DNA from: Janthinobacterium sp. UMAB-56
GTDB taxonomy: Bacteria; Pseudomonadota; Gammaproteobacteria; Burkholderiales; Burkholderiaceae_D
Direction of reading: 5' to 3'
NCBI RefSeq assembly: GCF_900095265.1
Contig: NZ_LT607660.1
Coordinates: forward strand, 1-64,000
DNA: 64,000 nucleotides
Shown here piece after piece: positions 34,522-44,417 of this stretch. Below the pieces are notes generated by a model that searched no databases, was not told the DNA's origin, and worked only from the letters and a program-made list of their open reading frames with translations. Position 1 is the first letter of the stretch. Every line of letters starts with the position of its first letter. A program made the translations under genes and the position numbers.

Positions 34522-35373
34522 ATGGCTATCCTGTCCGACATCATCCTGTATCCGATTAAATCGTGCGCCGGCATCCACCTGCGCGAGGCGGTCCTGACCC
34601 GCTCAGGGTTGATGAGCGAGCACGTATTCGATCGGGAATGGATGGTGGTGGACGCGCAAGGTCGCTTCCTGACCCAGCGTGAACATCCGCGCATGGCGCT
34701 GATCGTGCCGTCCATCAAGGCCACCACCCTGGAATTGCGCGCACCGGGCATGCTGCGCCTGGAAATCGAGCTGGGCTTGCCGCATCCGCAATTGGCGCCC
34801 ATGCTGGAGGTGCAAGTGTGGGACGATACCGTACGCGCCTACGATTGCGACGCGGTCACGGCCGCCTGGTTTTCCAACGCCATCGGCGTGCCGTGCCGCC
34901 TGGTGCGCTTTCACCCTGACGTGGTGCGCGCTACCAGCACTACCTGGACGGATGGCGTGGCCGCCTCGACCATGTTTGCCGACGGCTACCCGGTGCTGAT
35001 CGCGGGCAGTGCCTCGCTCGCCGATGTCAATGACAAGCTGCGCGCCGCCGGTCGCCAGGCGCTGCCGATGAACCGTTTTCGCCCCAACCTGGTCATCGGC
35101 GACATCGGCGCCTTCGAGGAAGACTACGCCGACTTCCTGCAATTGGGCGCCACCAAATTAAAACCCGTCAAGCCGTGCTCGCGCTGCCCGATCCCGTCGG
35201 TGGACCAGGCCACGGGCGTGCCCGGACCGGACCCGCTCGACGTCATGCATGGCTATCGCGCCAAGCCCGAGCTCGACGGCGCCATCTGCTTCGGCATGAA
35301 CGCCATCGTCACCGAAGGCGGCGATGAGCGTATCGTGGTAGGGCAGGACATCGGTTTCGAACTGGCATTTTAA
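34522..35373 (+). CDS. MOSC-domain protein (YcbX/mARC-like)
   Basis: The 283-residue protein has an N-terminal MOSC beta-barrel (MAILSDIILYPIKSCAGI, with FDREWMVVDAQG) and a C-terminal MOSC domain (NRFRPNLVIG and KPCSRCPIPSVDQATG). The cysteine of the KPCSRC motif is the conserved molybdenum-binding residue in this family. YcbX and mARC proteins reduce N-hydroxylated compounds. This protein lacks the extra C-terminal 2Fe-2S ferredoxin domain of E. coli YcbX, so it needs a separate electron donor. The ATG at 34522 fits the family start. Confidence 0.87.
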   Translation: MAILSDIILYPIKSCAGIHLREAVLTRSGLMSEHVFDREWMVVDAQGRFLTQREHPRMALIVPSIKATTLELRAPGMLRLEIELGLPHPQLAPMLEVQVWDDTVRAYDCDAVTAAWFSNAIGVPCRLVRFHPDVVRATSTTWTDGVAASTMFADGYPVLIAGSASLADVNDKLRAAGRQALPMNRFRPNLVIGDIGAFEEDYADFLQLGATKLKPVKPCSRCPIPSVDQATGVPGPDPLDVMHGYRAKPELDGAICFGMNAIVTEGGDERIVVGQDIGFELAF

Positions 35374-35407
35374 GCATGGCGCCTGCACAGAAGGGTTTAA
35401 GGTTCCT

Positions 35408-36559
35408 ATGAATCAAGCAATACCGCCGGACCCGCGCATTGCCAGTCTCGAAGCCGAAAACCAGGCCTTGCGCGCGCGCATGGCTTTCCTGCTGGAACAG
35501 GTCGAGCGCAACCACGACATCATGTGCCGGCACCAGGCGTTCGACCTGGAAATTGTCAGCGCGTCCACGTTTCCCGAATTGATCGGTACCATTTTCCGTA
35601 CCTTGCCCGTGATTTCCGACCTCGACGGCGTCACCTTGAGCCTGCTCGACGAGGATGACGATATCGTGCTGGTGATGGAAAAGCTGGGCGTCGATTTCAG
35701 CGCCTTTCCGCAGTTGCTGTTCGTGCATGCCGTGGCGGAGCTGGGCTTTGCCGCACCAAAGCCCGTGGCCGAGGGTGAGGCGGCCTTGCCGCCGTTGCCG
35801 TTGCTGGGACAGTTCGACGCGTCCATGCATGGCCCGCGTTTTCCGCAGATCGATGCTCCCTTGCGCAGCGTGGCGCTGGTGCCCTTGCTGCGCAACAAGC
35901 GCCTGATTGGCAGCCTGAACCTGGCCAGCAGCGACGTGACGCGCTTTACGCCAGCGCTGGGCACGGATTTCATCAAGCACATGGCCTCCATCATCGCCAT
36001 TTGCCTGGAAAACGTGATCAGCAATGAAATGCTGAAATACATAGGCTTGACCGATTCCTTGACGGGCGTCTACAACCGCCGCTATATCGACCGCCGGCTG
36101 CTGGAAGAAATCGCCCGCGCGCGGCGGCAACATTATTGTATTTCATGCATGTATATCGACATCGACCATTTTAAGCTGGTCAATGACACGCATGGGCACC
36201 AGGGCGGCGATGAAGTGCTGCGCGAGGTGGCCACGCGCATACGCACGGAATTGCGCCGCTCCGATGCGCTGGGCCGCTTCGGCGGCGAAGAGTTTGTCGT
36301 GCTGCTGATCGACGCCGACCTCGACAGCGCCACCTTTGTTGCCGAACGCATCCGCGCCAGCATCGCCGGCAGCATGTTTGACTTGCCGGGCAGCGCGCGG
36401 GCTTGGGTCAGCGTGTCGATCGGCGTGGCCAGCCTGGAGGAGGACGCGGCCCTGCTACCGATCGAAACGGTGGCGCAGCAACTGGTGGCGCACGCCGACC
36501 AGGCCCTGTATCAGGCCAAGGCGGATGGGCGCAACAAGGTCATCAGCTGGCAGGCCTAG
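35408..36559 (+). CDS. Diguanylate cyclase with DUF484/GAF-like sensor domain
   Basis: The 383-residue cytosolic protein starts with a short coiled coil (SLEAENQALRARMAFLLEQV) and a DUF484/GAF-like domain (about residues 45-200), then a GGDEF domain. The active-site loop is GGEEF at residues 292-296, and an intact inhibitory site RxxD lies at R283-D286, five residues before it. It should therefore make cyclic di-GMP with product feedback. No EAL or HD-GYP domain follows. It lies 34 nt after the MOSC gene, perhaps co-transcribed. The sensed signal is unknown. Confidence 0.92.
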   Translation: MNQAIPPDPRIASLEAENQALRARMAFLLEQVERNHDIMCRHQAFDLEIVSASTFPELIGTIFRTLPVISDLDGVTLSLLDEDDDIVLVMEKLGVDFSAFPQLLFVHAVAELGFAAPKPVAEGEAALPPLPLLGQFDASMHGPRFPQIDAPLRSVALVPLLRNKRLIGSLNLASSDVTRFTPALGTDFIKHMASIIAICLENVISNEMLKYIGLTDSLTGVYNRRYIDRRLLEEIARARRQHYCISCMYIDIDHFKLVNDTHGHQGGDEVLREVATRIRTELRRSDALGRFGGEEFVVLLIDADLDSATFVAERIRASIAGSMFDLPGSARAWVSVSIGVASLEEDAALLPIETVAQQLVAHADQALYQAKADGRNKVISWQA

Positions 36560-36582
36560 ATTGTCCGATTAAGATCGGCTGA

Positions 36583-38562
36583 TTATTTCAATAGCAAGGT
36601 TTCCGCTTTGGCCACGGCGTCGGCCGTGCCGCGCAGCACCACCACGTCGCCGCTGGCCAGTTGCGTTTCGGGGCTGACATCAAGGCGGCCACGGCCGCGG
36701 CGGATAGCCGTCACACACGCGCCGCAACTGGCCACGTCGATCGTGCTCAACGGTAAGCCCACGCATTGCGCGCCCTCGTTGACGGTGACCGTATGCAGGC
36801 GTTCCATCTCGGCATCGTCGCCCGCGTCGCTGGAACCGTGGAAATAGCCGCGCAAGGAGGCATAGCGTTCCTCGCGCGCGGCCTGCACCCGGTGCACCAC
36901 GCGGCGCAGGGGCACGCCCATCATGATCAGCGCGTGCGAGGCGAGCATCAGGCTGCCTTCCATCAATTCCGGCACCACTTCTGCCGCGCCCGCGCTTTTC
37001 AGCTGGTCGAGGTCGGTATCGTCGTAGCTGCGCACGATGACGGGCAAGGTCGGTGCCATCTCTTTGAGCAAATGCAATAACTTCAGTGCCGAGGGTGTGT
37101 CTGCGTAGGTAATCACCACGGCGCTGGCCCGGTAGATACCGGCCGCCACCAGGCTTTCGCGCCGCCCCGCGTCGCCATACGATACGTGGGCGCCCGCCAG
37201 CTGCGCTTCCTGCACCCGTTCCGGGTCCAGGTCCAGCGCATGGTATTCGATCTTTTCTTCCGCCAGCAGGGTGGCCAGGCTTTGCCCGCTGCGTCCGAAG
37301 CCGGCGATCAGCACGTGTTTCTGTGAAGCCATGGTACGTGTGGCGATTTTCGTCAAGGCCAGCGACTGCATCATCCAGTCGTTGGCCGCCAGCTTCATGA
37401 CGATGGCATCGGACTTGGCGATGAGGAAGGGCGCCGCCAGCATCGACAGCACCATCGATGCCAGCACGACTTGCACGACGAACGGATCCATCAGCTTGAT
37501 GCCGCCAGCCAGGTTCAGCAGCACGAAGCCGAACTCGCCCGCCTGCGCCAGTCCCAGCCCCGTGCGCAGGGCCACGCCGTTGCTGGACCCGAACAGCCTG
37601 GCCAGGCCCGCGATCAGGGCGAATTTGAGCAGCACGGGGCCGCACAGCAGCAGCAGGACGAGCCACCAGTTCTCAAACACGACGCGAACATTGAGCAGCA
37701 TGCCTACGGTGATGAAGAACAGGCCCAGCAGCACGTCGCGGAACGGCTTGATATCCTCTTCCACCTGGTGCTTGAATTCCGTCTCGGAAATGAGCATGCC
37801 GGCGACAAAAGCGCCCAGGGCCAGCGACAGCCCGGCCCGTTCCGTGATCCAGGCCGCGCCCAGGGTGATCAGGAGCAGGTTGAGCATGAACAATTCTTGC
37901 GAGCGGCGCTTGGCGACGATGGTCAGCCAGCCGCGCACCAGCTTTTGCCCGATGAACAAGAGCAAAATGAGTACGACCAGAGCCTTGCCGCCGGCCCAGG
38001 CCAGGGTTTCGGCCAGGTTGTTCGAATCGCGCGTGAGGGCGGGAATGAGGATCAGCAGAGGCACCACGGCCAGGTCCTGGAATAGCAGGATGCCGATGAT
38101 CTTGCGGCCGTGTTCGCTTTCGAGTTCCAGCCGCTCCGTGAGCATTTTCGACACGATGGCCGTCGACGACATGGCCAGCGCGCCGCCCAGCGCGAACGCG
38201 GCTTGCCAGCTCAGGTGGATGTAGGCGGACAGGTAGCGCCCGACGAACCAGCCGAAGACGACGGTGGCGATGATGGTAGTGACTACCTGCGCCATGCCAA
38301 GGCCGAAGACGATGCGCCGCATGGCGAGGAACTTGGGAAGAGAAAATTCCAGGCCGATGGAAAACATCAGGAAGACGACGCCGAACTCGGCCAGGGTGTG
38401 GCTGGCTTCGTTTTCCGCCGCCAGGCCCAGCGCGTGGGGACCGATGACGATGCCGACGGCCAGGTAGCCCAGCATGGGCGGCAAATGCAACATTCTGAAA
38501 GCGACCACGCCCAGTACGGCGCTGCCGAGTAACATCAGGGTCAGTTCAAGCGAGGAAAACAT
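36583..38562 (-). CDS. CPA2 monovalent cation:proton antiporter with RCK domain (KefB/KefC/YbaL-like)
   Basis: The 659-residue protein has about twelve membrane helices (residues 1-390; GIVIGPHALGL and FLMFSIGLEFSLP are CPA2 features) followed by a TrkA-N/RCK domain (HVLIAGFGRSGQSLATLLAE) and a TrkA-C domain at the C-terminus. Such systems export K+ in exchange for H+. KefC, KefB and YbaL subgroups are not easily separated here; the glutathione-gating residues were not verified. The ATG at 38562 is the natural start of the first helix. It is divergent from kdsD across 84 bp, the usual Burkholderiales arrangement. Confidence 0.9.
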   Translation of the reverse strand: MFSSLELTLMLLGSAVLGVVAFRMLHLPPMLGYLAVGIVIGPHALGLAAENEASHTLAEFGVVFLMFSIGLEFSLPKFLAMRRIVFGLGMAQVVTTIIATVVFGWFVGRYLSAYIHLSWQAAFALGGALAMSSTAIVSKMLTERLELESEHGRKIIGILLFQDLAVVPLLILIPALTRDSNNLAETLAWAGGKALVVLILLLFIGQKLVRGWLTIVAKRRSQELFMLNLLLITLGAAWITERAGLSLALGAFVAGMLISETEFKHQVEEDIKPFRDVLLGLFFITVGMLLNVRVVFENWWLVLLLLCGPVLLKFALIAGLARLFGSSNGVALRTGLGLAQAGEFGFVLLNLAGGIKLMDPFVVQVVLASMVLSMLAAPFLIAKSDAIVMKLAANDWMMQSLALTKIATRTMASQKHVLIAGFGRSGQSLATLLAEEKIEYHALDLDPERVQEAQLAGAHVSYGDAGRRESLVAAGIYRASAVVITYADTPSALKLLHLLKEMAPTLPVIVRSYDDTDLDQLKSAGAAEVVPELMEGSLMLASHALIMMGVPLRRVVHRVQAAREERYASLRGYFHGSSDAGDDAEMERLHTVTVNEGAQCVGLPLSTIDVASCGACVTAIRRGRGRLDVSPETQLASGDVVVLRGTADAVAKAETLLLK

Positions 38563-38646
38563 GGGTTGCCCGGTACGGTCAATGGAAATCGTTGTTTGTT
38601 GTGACTGGCAAGTTTTTTGCTTTCCTAATTCGTTTATACTTTGGGC

Positions 38647-39681
38647 ATGAGTGTAACCCATGAAAAAACAATGCTGAAAGCTTTTGATCGAATTGACATG
38701 CAAGCGACGACCGAGCGCGCCGTCGCGCTGGCCCGCACTACCTTGCAGATCGAGTCCGACGCCATCAATGCGCTGCACGCGCGCCTGGCCACGGACGACA
38801 GCGTGGGCCGCGCCGTGGCGATGTTGCTGCAATGCAAGGGGCGTGTCGTCGTCTCGGGCATGGGCAAGTCCGGCCATATCGCGCGCAAGATTGCCGCCAC
38901 CCTCGCTTCCACCGGCACGCCGGCCCTGTTCGTGCATCCGGCCGAAGCGGCCCATGGCGACCTGGGCATGGTCACCTCGGAAGATGCTTTTATTGCCATA
39001 TCGTACTCGGGCGAGTCGTCGGAACTGATGGCCATCATGCCCGTCGTCAAGCGCATGGGTGGCGTGCTCATTTCCATGACGGGCAAACCGAACTCCAGCC
39101 TGGCCCAGCTGGCCGATGTGCACCTGGATATTTCTGTCGAGAAAGAAGCCTGTCCGCTGAACCTGGCACCGACGGCCAGCACCACCGTCACCCTGGCCCT
39201 GGGCGACGCGATCGCCGTGGCCTTGCTCGACTTGCGCGGCTTCAAGGAAGACGATTTCGCCCGCTCGCACCCGGGCGGCGCCCTGGGCCGCCGCCTGCTC
39301 ACGCACGTGCATGACGTCATGCGCAGCGGCGAACGGGTGCCCAAGGTGCCTGTGCAGGCAACCTTGCTGCAGGCGCTGGAAGAAATGACGAAGAAGGGCA
39401 TGGGCATGACGGCCGTCGTCGACTTGGAGAACCGCCCCGTGGGCGTGTTTACCGATGGCGACTTGCGCCGCATGTTCGAGCGCGTGCAGGATTTCACGCA
39501 GGTGGCCATCCGCGATGTCATGCATGCGCAGCCGCGCAGCATCGCGCCCGAACGCCTGGCCGTGGACGCCGTGGCCGTGATGGAGCAGTTCCGCATCAAC
39601 CAGATGCTGGTCGTCGATGCCGACGGCAAGCTGGTGGGCGCGCTGCATATCCATGATCTGACGCAAGCGAAGGTGATCTGA
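38647..39681 (+). CDS. kdsD: D-arabinose 5-phosphate isomerase KdsD
   Basis: KdsD converts ribulose 5-phosphate to arabinose 5-phosphate, the first step to Kdo of LPS. The 344-residue protein has an SIS domain (VVVSGMGKSGHIARKIAATL; ISYSGESSEL; SHPGGALGRRLL) and two C-terminal CBS domains (VFTDGDLRRM). ATG at 38647 was chosen over a TTG two codons earlier and an internal ATG at 38671, without a strong ribosome-binding site to decide. It heads the LPS operon that runs to hpf. A TATACT -10-like box lies at 38635-38640, too close to the start to serve this ATG comfortably. Confidence 0.93.
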   Translation: MSVTHEKTMLKAFDRIDMQATTERAVALARTTLQIESDAINALHARLATDDSVGRAVAMLLQCKGRVVVSGMGKSGHIARKIAATLASTGTPALFVHPAEAAHGDLGMVTSEDAFIAISYSGESSELMAIMPVVKRMGGVLISMTGKPNSSLAQLADVHLDISVEKEACPLNLAPTASTTVTLALGDAIAVALLDLRGFKEDDFARSHPGGALGRRLLTHVHDVMRSGERVPKVPVQATLLQALEEMTKKGMGMTAVVDLENRPVGVFTDGDLRRMFERVQDFTQVAIRDVMHAQPRSIAPERLAVDAVAVMEQFRINQMLVVDADGKLVGALHIHDLTQAKVI

Positions 39682-40214
39682 TGGATAGCGTAGCGGACAA
39701 CCTGGCGCGCGCGGCCAAGGTCAAATTGATGATCTTTGACGTCGATGGCGTGCTCACCGATGGCAGCCTGCATTTCGGCCCGGACGGCGAGATGATGAAA
39801 ACGTTTAATGTGTATGATGGCCTGGGCATCAAGCTGCTGCAGGAATCGGGCGTGCAGACGGCCATCATCAGCGCGCGCCGCTCGGCGATTACGGCACGCC
39901 GCGCGCAAGACCTGGGCATTACCCATGTGCACCAGGGCGGCCACGACAAGCTGACGCCGTTTCGCGAATTGCTGGCGCTGACGGGCTTGACGGAAGAGCA
40001 ATGCGGCTATATCGGCGACGACGTCATCGATGCGCCCATCCTGCGCCGCGTGGGCTTTGCCGTCAGCGTGCCGGGCGGGCGTGCGGAAGTGCAGGGCCTG
40101 GCGCACCATGTGACGCAGGCCGGCGGCGGTCGCGGCGCGGTGCGCGAGATCTGCGAATTCCTGCTGCGCGCCCAGGACAACTATGCGCGCGTCATGGCGC
40201 CGTTCCTGGAGTGA
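39681..40214 (+). CDS. kdsC: Kdo 8-phosphate phosphatase KdsC
   Basis: This 177-residue HAD-family phosphatase has the nucleophile Asp20 and acid/base Asp22 in IFDVDGVLTDG, then SARRSAITARRAQDLG and YIGDDVIDAPIL. It has no cap domain, as typical for KdsC tetramers. It produces Kdo from Kdo 8-phosphate. The start shares one base with the kdsD stop. Confidence 0.95.
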   Translation: MDSVADNLARAAKVKLMIFDVDGVLTDGSLHFGPDGEMMKTFNVYDGLGIKLLQESGVQTAIISARRSAITARRAQDLGITHVHQGGHDKLTPFRELLALTGLTEEQCGYIGDDVIDAPILRRVGFAVSVPGGRAEVQGLAHHVTQAGGGRGAVREICEFLLRAQDNYARVMAPFLE

Positions 40215-40258
40215 GGCGCGCGCCTTTCCGCCAGTGTCATTGAAGAGAGTAAAGCACT

Positions 40259-40870
40259 ATGCAAAAGCCAGGAGGCGCCCATCGCTGGCGCATGATTTTT
40301 ACCGTGCTGGGGGCCGTCTTCGTCGCGCTGGGCAGCTTTTGGTTGCTCGAGGTGATGAACAAGAATGCGCAGGATATTAACGCCAGCAAGCAATTGAATG
40401 AGCCCGACTATTTCATTACCAATTTCAGCCTGGTGCGCATGGACTTGACGGGCAAGCCCAGCTATATCGTGTCGGGCACCAAGCTCACGCATTATCCGCT
40501 CGATGATTCGTCCGATATCGACCAGCCCTTCGTGCGCAAGCTCTCGCCAGGCATGCCGCCGATGAACATGAATGCGGAACTGGCGCATATCGATCAGGAC
40601 AATACCCGGCTGCAATTGCACCGCAATGTCGTGATCGACCGCGTGGCCAGTCCCAAGGCGCAGAACCTGACGGTCAAGACGGAGGCGCTGACGGTGTTCC
40701 CGGATGAGGAAAGAATGGAAACGGACCTGCCTGTCGATATCCTGACGGGCGCCTCGCGCATCAACGGCGTAGGCATGAAGGCCAATAACGCCACCGGCGT
40801 GGTGGACGTGCACAATACGCTGCGCATGGTCCTCCCGCCGAAACCGCGCCCGGCCGCGGCGGCAAAATGA
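40259..40870 (+). CDS. lptC: LPS export protein LptC
   Basis: The 203-residue bitopic protein has one N-terminal membrane helix (about residues 11-31) and a periplasmic beta-jellyroll, with DYFITNFSLVRMDLTGKPSY as the family's opening strand pair. LptC takes LPS from LptBFG and passes it to LptA. A purine-rich GAAGAGAG precedes the ATG. Position between kdsC and lptA supports the name. Confidence 0.9.
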   Translation: MQKPGGAHRWRMIFTVLGAVFVALGSFWLLEVMNKNAQDINASKQLNEPDYFITNFSLVRMDLTGKPSYIVSGTKLTHYPLDDSSDIDQPFVRKLSPGMPPMNMNAELAHIDQDNTRLQLHRNVVIDRVASPKAQNLTVKTEALTVFPDEERMETDLPVDILTGASRINGVGMKANNATGVVDVHNTLRMVLPPKPRPAAAAK

Positions 40871-40895
40871 CAGAATGAAACAAGGAAACCATACT

Positions 40896-41477
40896 ATGAA
40901 GAACATCTTGCTGTTGACCGTATTTTCTCTGGCCATGATGGGCGTGGCGCATGCCGAGAAGGCCGATTCCGAGAAGGAAGCTGTCATCACGGCACGTAGC
41001 GGCCACGTCGATGACGTCAAGCAGGTGCGCACCCTGACGGGCGACGTCGTGCTGGTCAAGGGTACCCTGACCATGAAGGCGGGCCGGGCCCTGATCACCG
41101 AAGATCCGCAAGGTTACCAGTTCATTACCTTCTGGGCCGATCCCGGCAAGCTCGCCACTTTCCGCCAGAAGCGCGATGGCGCGGGCGAGCTGTGGGTCGA
41201 AGGCGAAGCGGAGCGCGTGGAATACGATAACAAGACGGAAGTGGTGAAACTGTTTTCCAAAGCCAAATTGACGCGCCTGGAAGGCACGAAAGTGACCGAC
41301 GTGGCGAATGGCGCCTTCATCTCGTATGACAGCCGCAAGGAAGAGTTTGCGATGGAAAATTCCAACAGCGGCACCAGTACGCCCGATGGCGGCAGCGTGC
41401 GCATGGTGATCCAGCCGAAGACCAAGGCGCCGGCGGCGGAGAAAGTGCCGGCCACGCCCGCGCCAGGAAAGAAATAA
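40896..41477 (+). CDS. lptA: LPS transport periplasmic protein LptA
   Basis: LptA forms the periplasmic bridge carrying LPS to LptDE. The preferred start at 40896 gives a 193-residue precursor with a clean signal peptide (ends MMGVAHA) and places AAGGAAA 9 nt upstream; an ATG at 40875 would add seven residues. The mature part is the OstA-type beta-jellyroll with repeated VxLxGxVxLxxG-like strands. The Lys/Pro/Ala-rich C-terminal tail is probably disordered. The stop overlaps lptB (TAATG). Confidence 0.92.
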   Translation: MKNILLLTVFSLAMMGVAHAEKADSEKEAVITARSGHVDDVKQVRTLTGDVVLVKGTLTMKAGRALITEDPQGYQFITFWADPGKLATFRQKRDGAGELWVEGEAERVEYDNKTEVVKLFSKAKLTRLEGTKVTDVANGAFISYDSRKEEFAMENSNSGTSTPDGGSVRMVIQPKTKAPAAEKVPATPAPGKK

Positions 41478-42232
41478 TGGAAAATACACGTTGCGGCAGC
41501 ACCCTGATCGTTCGCGGGCTGCAAAAAACCTATGGTAAGCGCCAAGTCGTGCATGATGTCTCGCTGCAAGTCGAATGCGGCGAAGTGGTGGGTTTGCTGG
41601 GCCCGAACGGCGCCGGCAAGACCACCTCGTTCTACATGATCGTCGGCCTGGTGCCGTCGGACGGCGGCAGCATCGATATCAGCGGCGTGGACATTTCCAG
41701 CCTGCCGATCCACCGCCGCGCGCAGATGGGCCTGTCGTATCTGCCGCAGGAAGCGTCCGTGTTCCGCAAGCTCACGGTGGAAGACAATATTCGTGCCGTG
41801 CTGGAAATCCAGACCATCGAAGGCCGTCCCCTGAAGAAGGCCGAGATCGAGGAGCGCCTGAATAAACTGCTGGCCGACTTGCAGATTGAAAAGCTGCGCG
41901 AGAACCAGGCACTGTCCCTGTCTGGCGGCGAGCGCCGCCGCGTGGAAATCGCCCGCGCACTGGCCACCGATCCCCGTTTCGTGCTGCTCGATGAACCGTT
42001 CGCCGGCGTCGATCCGATCGCCGTGATCGAGATTCAGCGCATCGTGCGCTTCTTGAAGGAGCGCAATATCGGCGTGCTGATCACCGATCATAATGTGCGC
42101 GAGACGCTGGGTATTTGCGACCGTGCCTACATTATCAACCAGGGCTCGGTGCTGGCGTCGGGACGCCCCGACGACATCATCGCGAACGAGTCGGTACGCC
42201 GGGTCTATCTGGGCGAACACTTCCGCATGTAA
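41477..42232 (+). CDS. lptB: LPS export ABC transporter ATPase LptB
   Basis: The 251-residue ATPase has Walker A GPNGAGKT (residues 42-49), signature LSGGERRR and Walker [13 protein letters not shown], with switch His in ITDHNVRET. These are typical LptB sequences. It powers LPS extraction by LptF and LptG, which are not in the window. It is coupled to lptA by a one-base overlap, and rpoN follows after 4 nt. Confidence 0.96.
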   Translation: MENTRCGSTLIVRGLQKTYGKRQVVHDVSLQVECGEVVGLLGPNGAGKTTSFYMIVGLVPSDGGSIDISGVDISSLPIHRRAQMGLSYLPQEASVFRKLTVEDNIRAVLEIQTIEGRPLKKAEIEERLNKLLADLQIEKLRENQALSLSGGERRRVEIARALATDPRFVLLDEPFAGVDPIAVIEIQRIVRFLKERNIGVLITDHNVRETLGICDRAYIINQGSVLASGRPDDIIANESVRRVYLGEHFRM

Positions 42233-42236
42233 GCCA

Positions 42237-43715
42237 ATGAAACAATCATTGCAGCTGCGCACTTCGCAGCACCTGGCACTGACGCCGCAGTTGCAGCAAT
42301 CGATACGCCTGTTGCAATTGTCCACCCTGGAATTGCACCAGGAGTTAGAGCAATTGCTGACGGACAATCCCTTGCTCGAACGCCTGGACGATCCGCTCGA
42401 CCATTCGCTGCGCCTGCTGTCCGACGGCGCCCTGAGTTCCACGGCTGCGCCGGCAGAAGCACCGCCCCAGCCGCCAGGCCAGGAGGCGCCTGCGGCGCCG
42501 GCCGAAGCGGAGACCTTCGATGGCGAGGCCGGCGACAGCCCGGCCGTCGCGGACGGCGGCGACAGCGACTGGAGCGAGGCGAGCCGGGGCAAGGCGCCCG
42601 ACGACGAAGATTCGCGCCCGCAACTCGAAGCCCATCACTGCACCCTGCGCGAACACCTGATGGAGCAGATGCGCGTGACGGTGCTCGAATTGCGCGACCG
42701 CGCGCTGGTCGAGCTGATCATCGACGCGCTCGACGACAATGGTTACCTGGAAGAGTCGCTCGACGACATCCTGGCGCGCCTGCCCGAAGAGCTGGAAATC
42801 GACGCCGACGAGCTGCGCACGGCCTTGTCCCTGCTGCAAAGTTTCGATCCACCCGGTGTCGGCGCGCGCAGCGCGTCCGAATGCCTGGCCCTGCAAATCA
42901 AGCGCCTGCCACATATCGCCATGGTGACGCGGCGCATGGCCCTCGTCATCGTGGAAAAGCACCTGGCCTGGTTTGCCCAGCGCGATTTCAACAAGCTGAA
43001 AAAAGCCCTCGATTGCGACGATGAAGACTTGCGCGAAGCGCAGACGGTGATACGCCAGTGCAATCCGCATCCGGGCGCCGTGTTCGCCTCTGACGTGTCC
43101 GATTACGTGGTGCCCGACGTCGTCGTCAAGCGCGCGCGCCATGGCTGGCAAGTCACCTTGAACAACGACGTCATGCCGCGCCTGCGCGTGAACGCCATGT
43201 ATGCCAACTTGCTCAAGCAGGGCAAGGGGGAGGGCGCCATGGGCGCACAGTTGCAGGAAGCCAAGTGGCTGATCAAGAATATGCGCCAGCGCTTCGACAC
43301 CATCCTGCGCGTGGCGCAGGCGATAGTAGAAAGACAAAAGAACTTTTTCTCGCATGGGGCCGTTGCCATGCGCCCCCTTGTGCTCCGTGAAATAGCTGAT
43401 ACACTGGGTTTACACGAGAGTACGATCTCGCGGGTAACAACTCAAAAGTACATGCTGACCCCGCACGGCATGTTCGAGTTGAAATATTTCTTTGGTAGCC
43501 ACGTCGCCACCGAAGCGGGGGGCGAAGCGTCATCGACGGCGATACGGGCATTGATCGTGCAACTGACAGGAGCAGAAGACCCTAAAAATCCTTTATCCGA
43601 CAGTAAGATTGCGGACATGCTGGGGGAACAAGGCATGGTGATTGCGCGACGTACTGTTGCCAAATACCGGGAAGCGTTGAAAATTCCGCCAGTGAGCCTG
43701 CGTAAGTGTTTGTAA
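42237..43715 (+). CDS. rpoN: RNA polymerase sigma-54 factor RpoN
   Basis: The 492-residue protein begins with the Gln/Leu-rich activator-binding region ([20 protein letters not shown]). An acidic, Pro/Ala-rich linker (about residues 60-140) precedes the core-binding domain, and the helix-turn-helix and RpoN box [10 protein letters not shown] (470-479) are intact. Sigma-54 directs genes for nitrogen use, motility and more, with enhancer-binding activators. The ATG at 42237 is fixed by the conserved N-terminus. Its place after lptB and before hpf is widely conserved in proteobacteria. Confidence 0.97.
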   Translation: MKQSLQLRTSQHLALTPQLQQSIRLLQLSTLELHQELEQLLTDNPLLERLDDPLDHSLRLLSDGALSSTAAPAEAPPQPPGQEAPAAPAEAETFDGEAGDSPAVADGGDSDWSEASRGKAPDDEDSRPQLEAHHCTLREHLMEQMRVTVLELRDRALVELIIDALDDNGYLEESLDDILARLPEELEIDADELRTALSLLQSFDPPGVGARSASECLALQIKRLPHIAMVTRRMALVIVEKHLAWFAQRDFNKLKKALDCDDEDLREAQTVIRQCNPHPGAVFASDVSDYVVPDVVVKRARHGWQVTLNNDVMPRLRVNAMYANLLKQGKGEGAMGAQLQEAKWLIKNMRQRFDTILRVAQAIVERQKNFFSHGAVAMRPLVLREIADTLGLHESTISRVTTQKYMLTPHGMFELKYFFGSHVATEAGGEASSTAIRALIVQLTGAEDPKNPLSDSKIADMLGEQGMVIARRTVAKYREALKIPPVSLRKCL

Positions 43716-43784
43716 GTTTTTTTCGGTTCCTCTGCGGGCCGGAGTCGATGGACCGCACGAACCCGATCATCTTTAGGAGTGTGT

Positions 43785-44144
43785 ATGAATCTCACCATCA
43801 GCGGACATCATCTCGAAGTCACACCAGCCATCCGTGAATACGTACAAACGAAGCTGGAGCGTGTGAAACGTCATTTCGATCAAGTCATCGATATTGCCGT
43901 GATTCTGACCGTGGATAACCTCAAAGAGAAAGAAAAACGTCAAAAGGCCGAAGTCAACCTGCGCCTCAGTGGCAAAACCGTCTATGTGGAAAGCCTGGCG
44001 CAAGACCTGTATGCCGCGATCGATGCGCTGATCGACAAGCTCGACAGGCAAGTGATGAAGTACAAAACCAAAGTGCAAGGGCACGGTAAAGAGGCGATCA
44101 AGCATCTGCCAGACAACTCGGACGAAGACTTCGCCGCCGCCTAA
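43785..44144 (+). CDS. hpf: Ribosome hibernation promoting factor
   Basis: The 119-residue protein matches the short HPF type ([40 protein letters not shown]), which helps form inactive 100S ribosomes. TTTAGGAGTG lies just upstream of the ATG at 43785. It lies 69 nt after rpoN. In many relatives ptsN, hprK and rapZ follow; here they are in the opposite orientation further on. Confidence 0.94.
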   Translation: MNLTISGHHLEVTPAIREYVQTKLERVKRHFDQVIDIAVILTVDNLKEKEKRQKAEVNLRLSGKTVYVESLAQDLYAAIDALIDKLDRQVMKYKTKVQGHGKEAIKHLPDNSDEDFAAA

Positions 44145-44300
44145 GAACAGCAAAAAACCGACTGCGCGTCGCGATTTGCGGCCTCCGATGCTCACTGTGC
44201 ATACCACAGCGCCGCTTCTCAGCCACAACTCACATGCGCTCGCTACGGTTTTTCCACGTGTTCTACGGCCTGCGATTTTGAACCGATTGTGATCAACTAA
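44145..44300. other. Intergenic region after hpf without an identified gene
   Basis: No convincing coding sequence was found in this stretch. It has an inverted repeat, AAAAACCG (44153-44160) and CGGTTTTT (44246-44253), 85 nt apart, and it runs into a strong terminator. It could be the untranslated 3' end of the hpf transcript or a small RNA; neither is shown. Confidence 0.3.
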
Positions 44301-44323
44301 GGGCGCACATTGCGCCCTTTTTT
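44301..44323 (+). terminator. Strong rho-independent terminator of the kdsD-hpf operon
   Basis: GGGCGCA (44301-44307) and TGCGCCC (44311-44317) form a 7-bp stem with a CAT loop, followed by six T residues. It lies about 157 nt after hpf and about 95 nt before the next gene. Confidence 0.88.
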
Positions 44324-44417
44324 GCGCCAGTCCCCCTTGTCGCGCGGCACCATGGGAACGCAATGTTGCGTCCGAAGGCGCTAGAATGTTTGCACTTTCA
44401 CTTCTTTCCTGCCTGCC

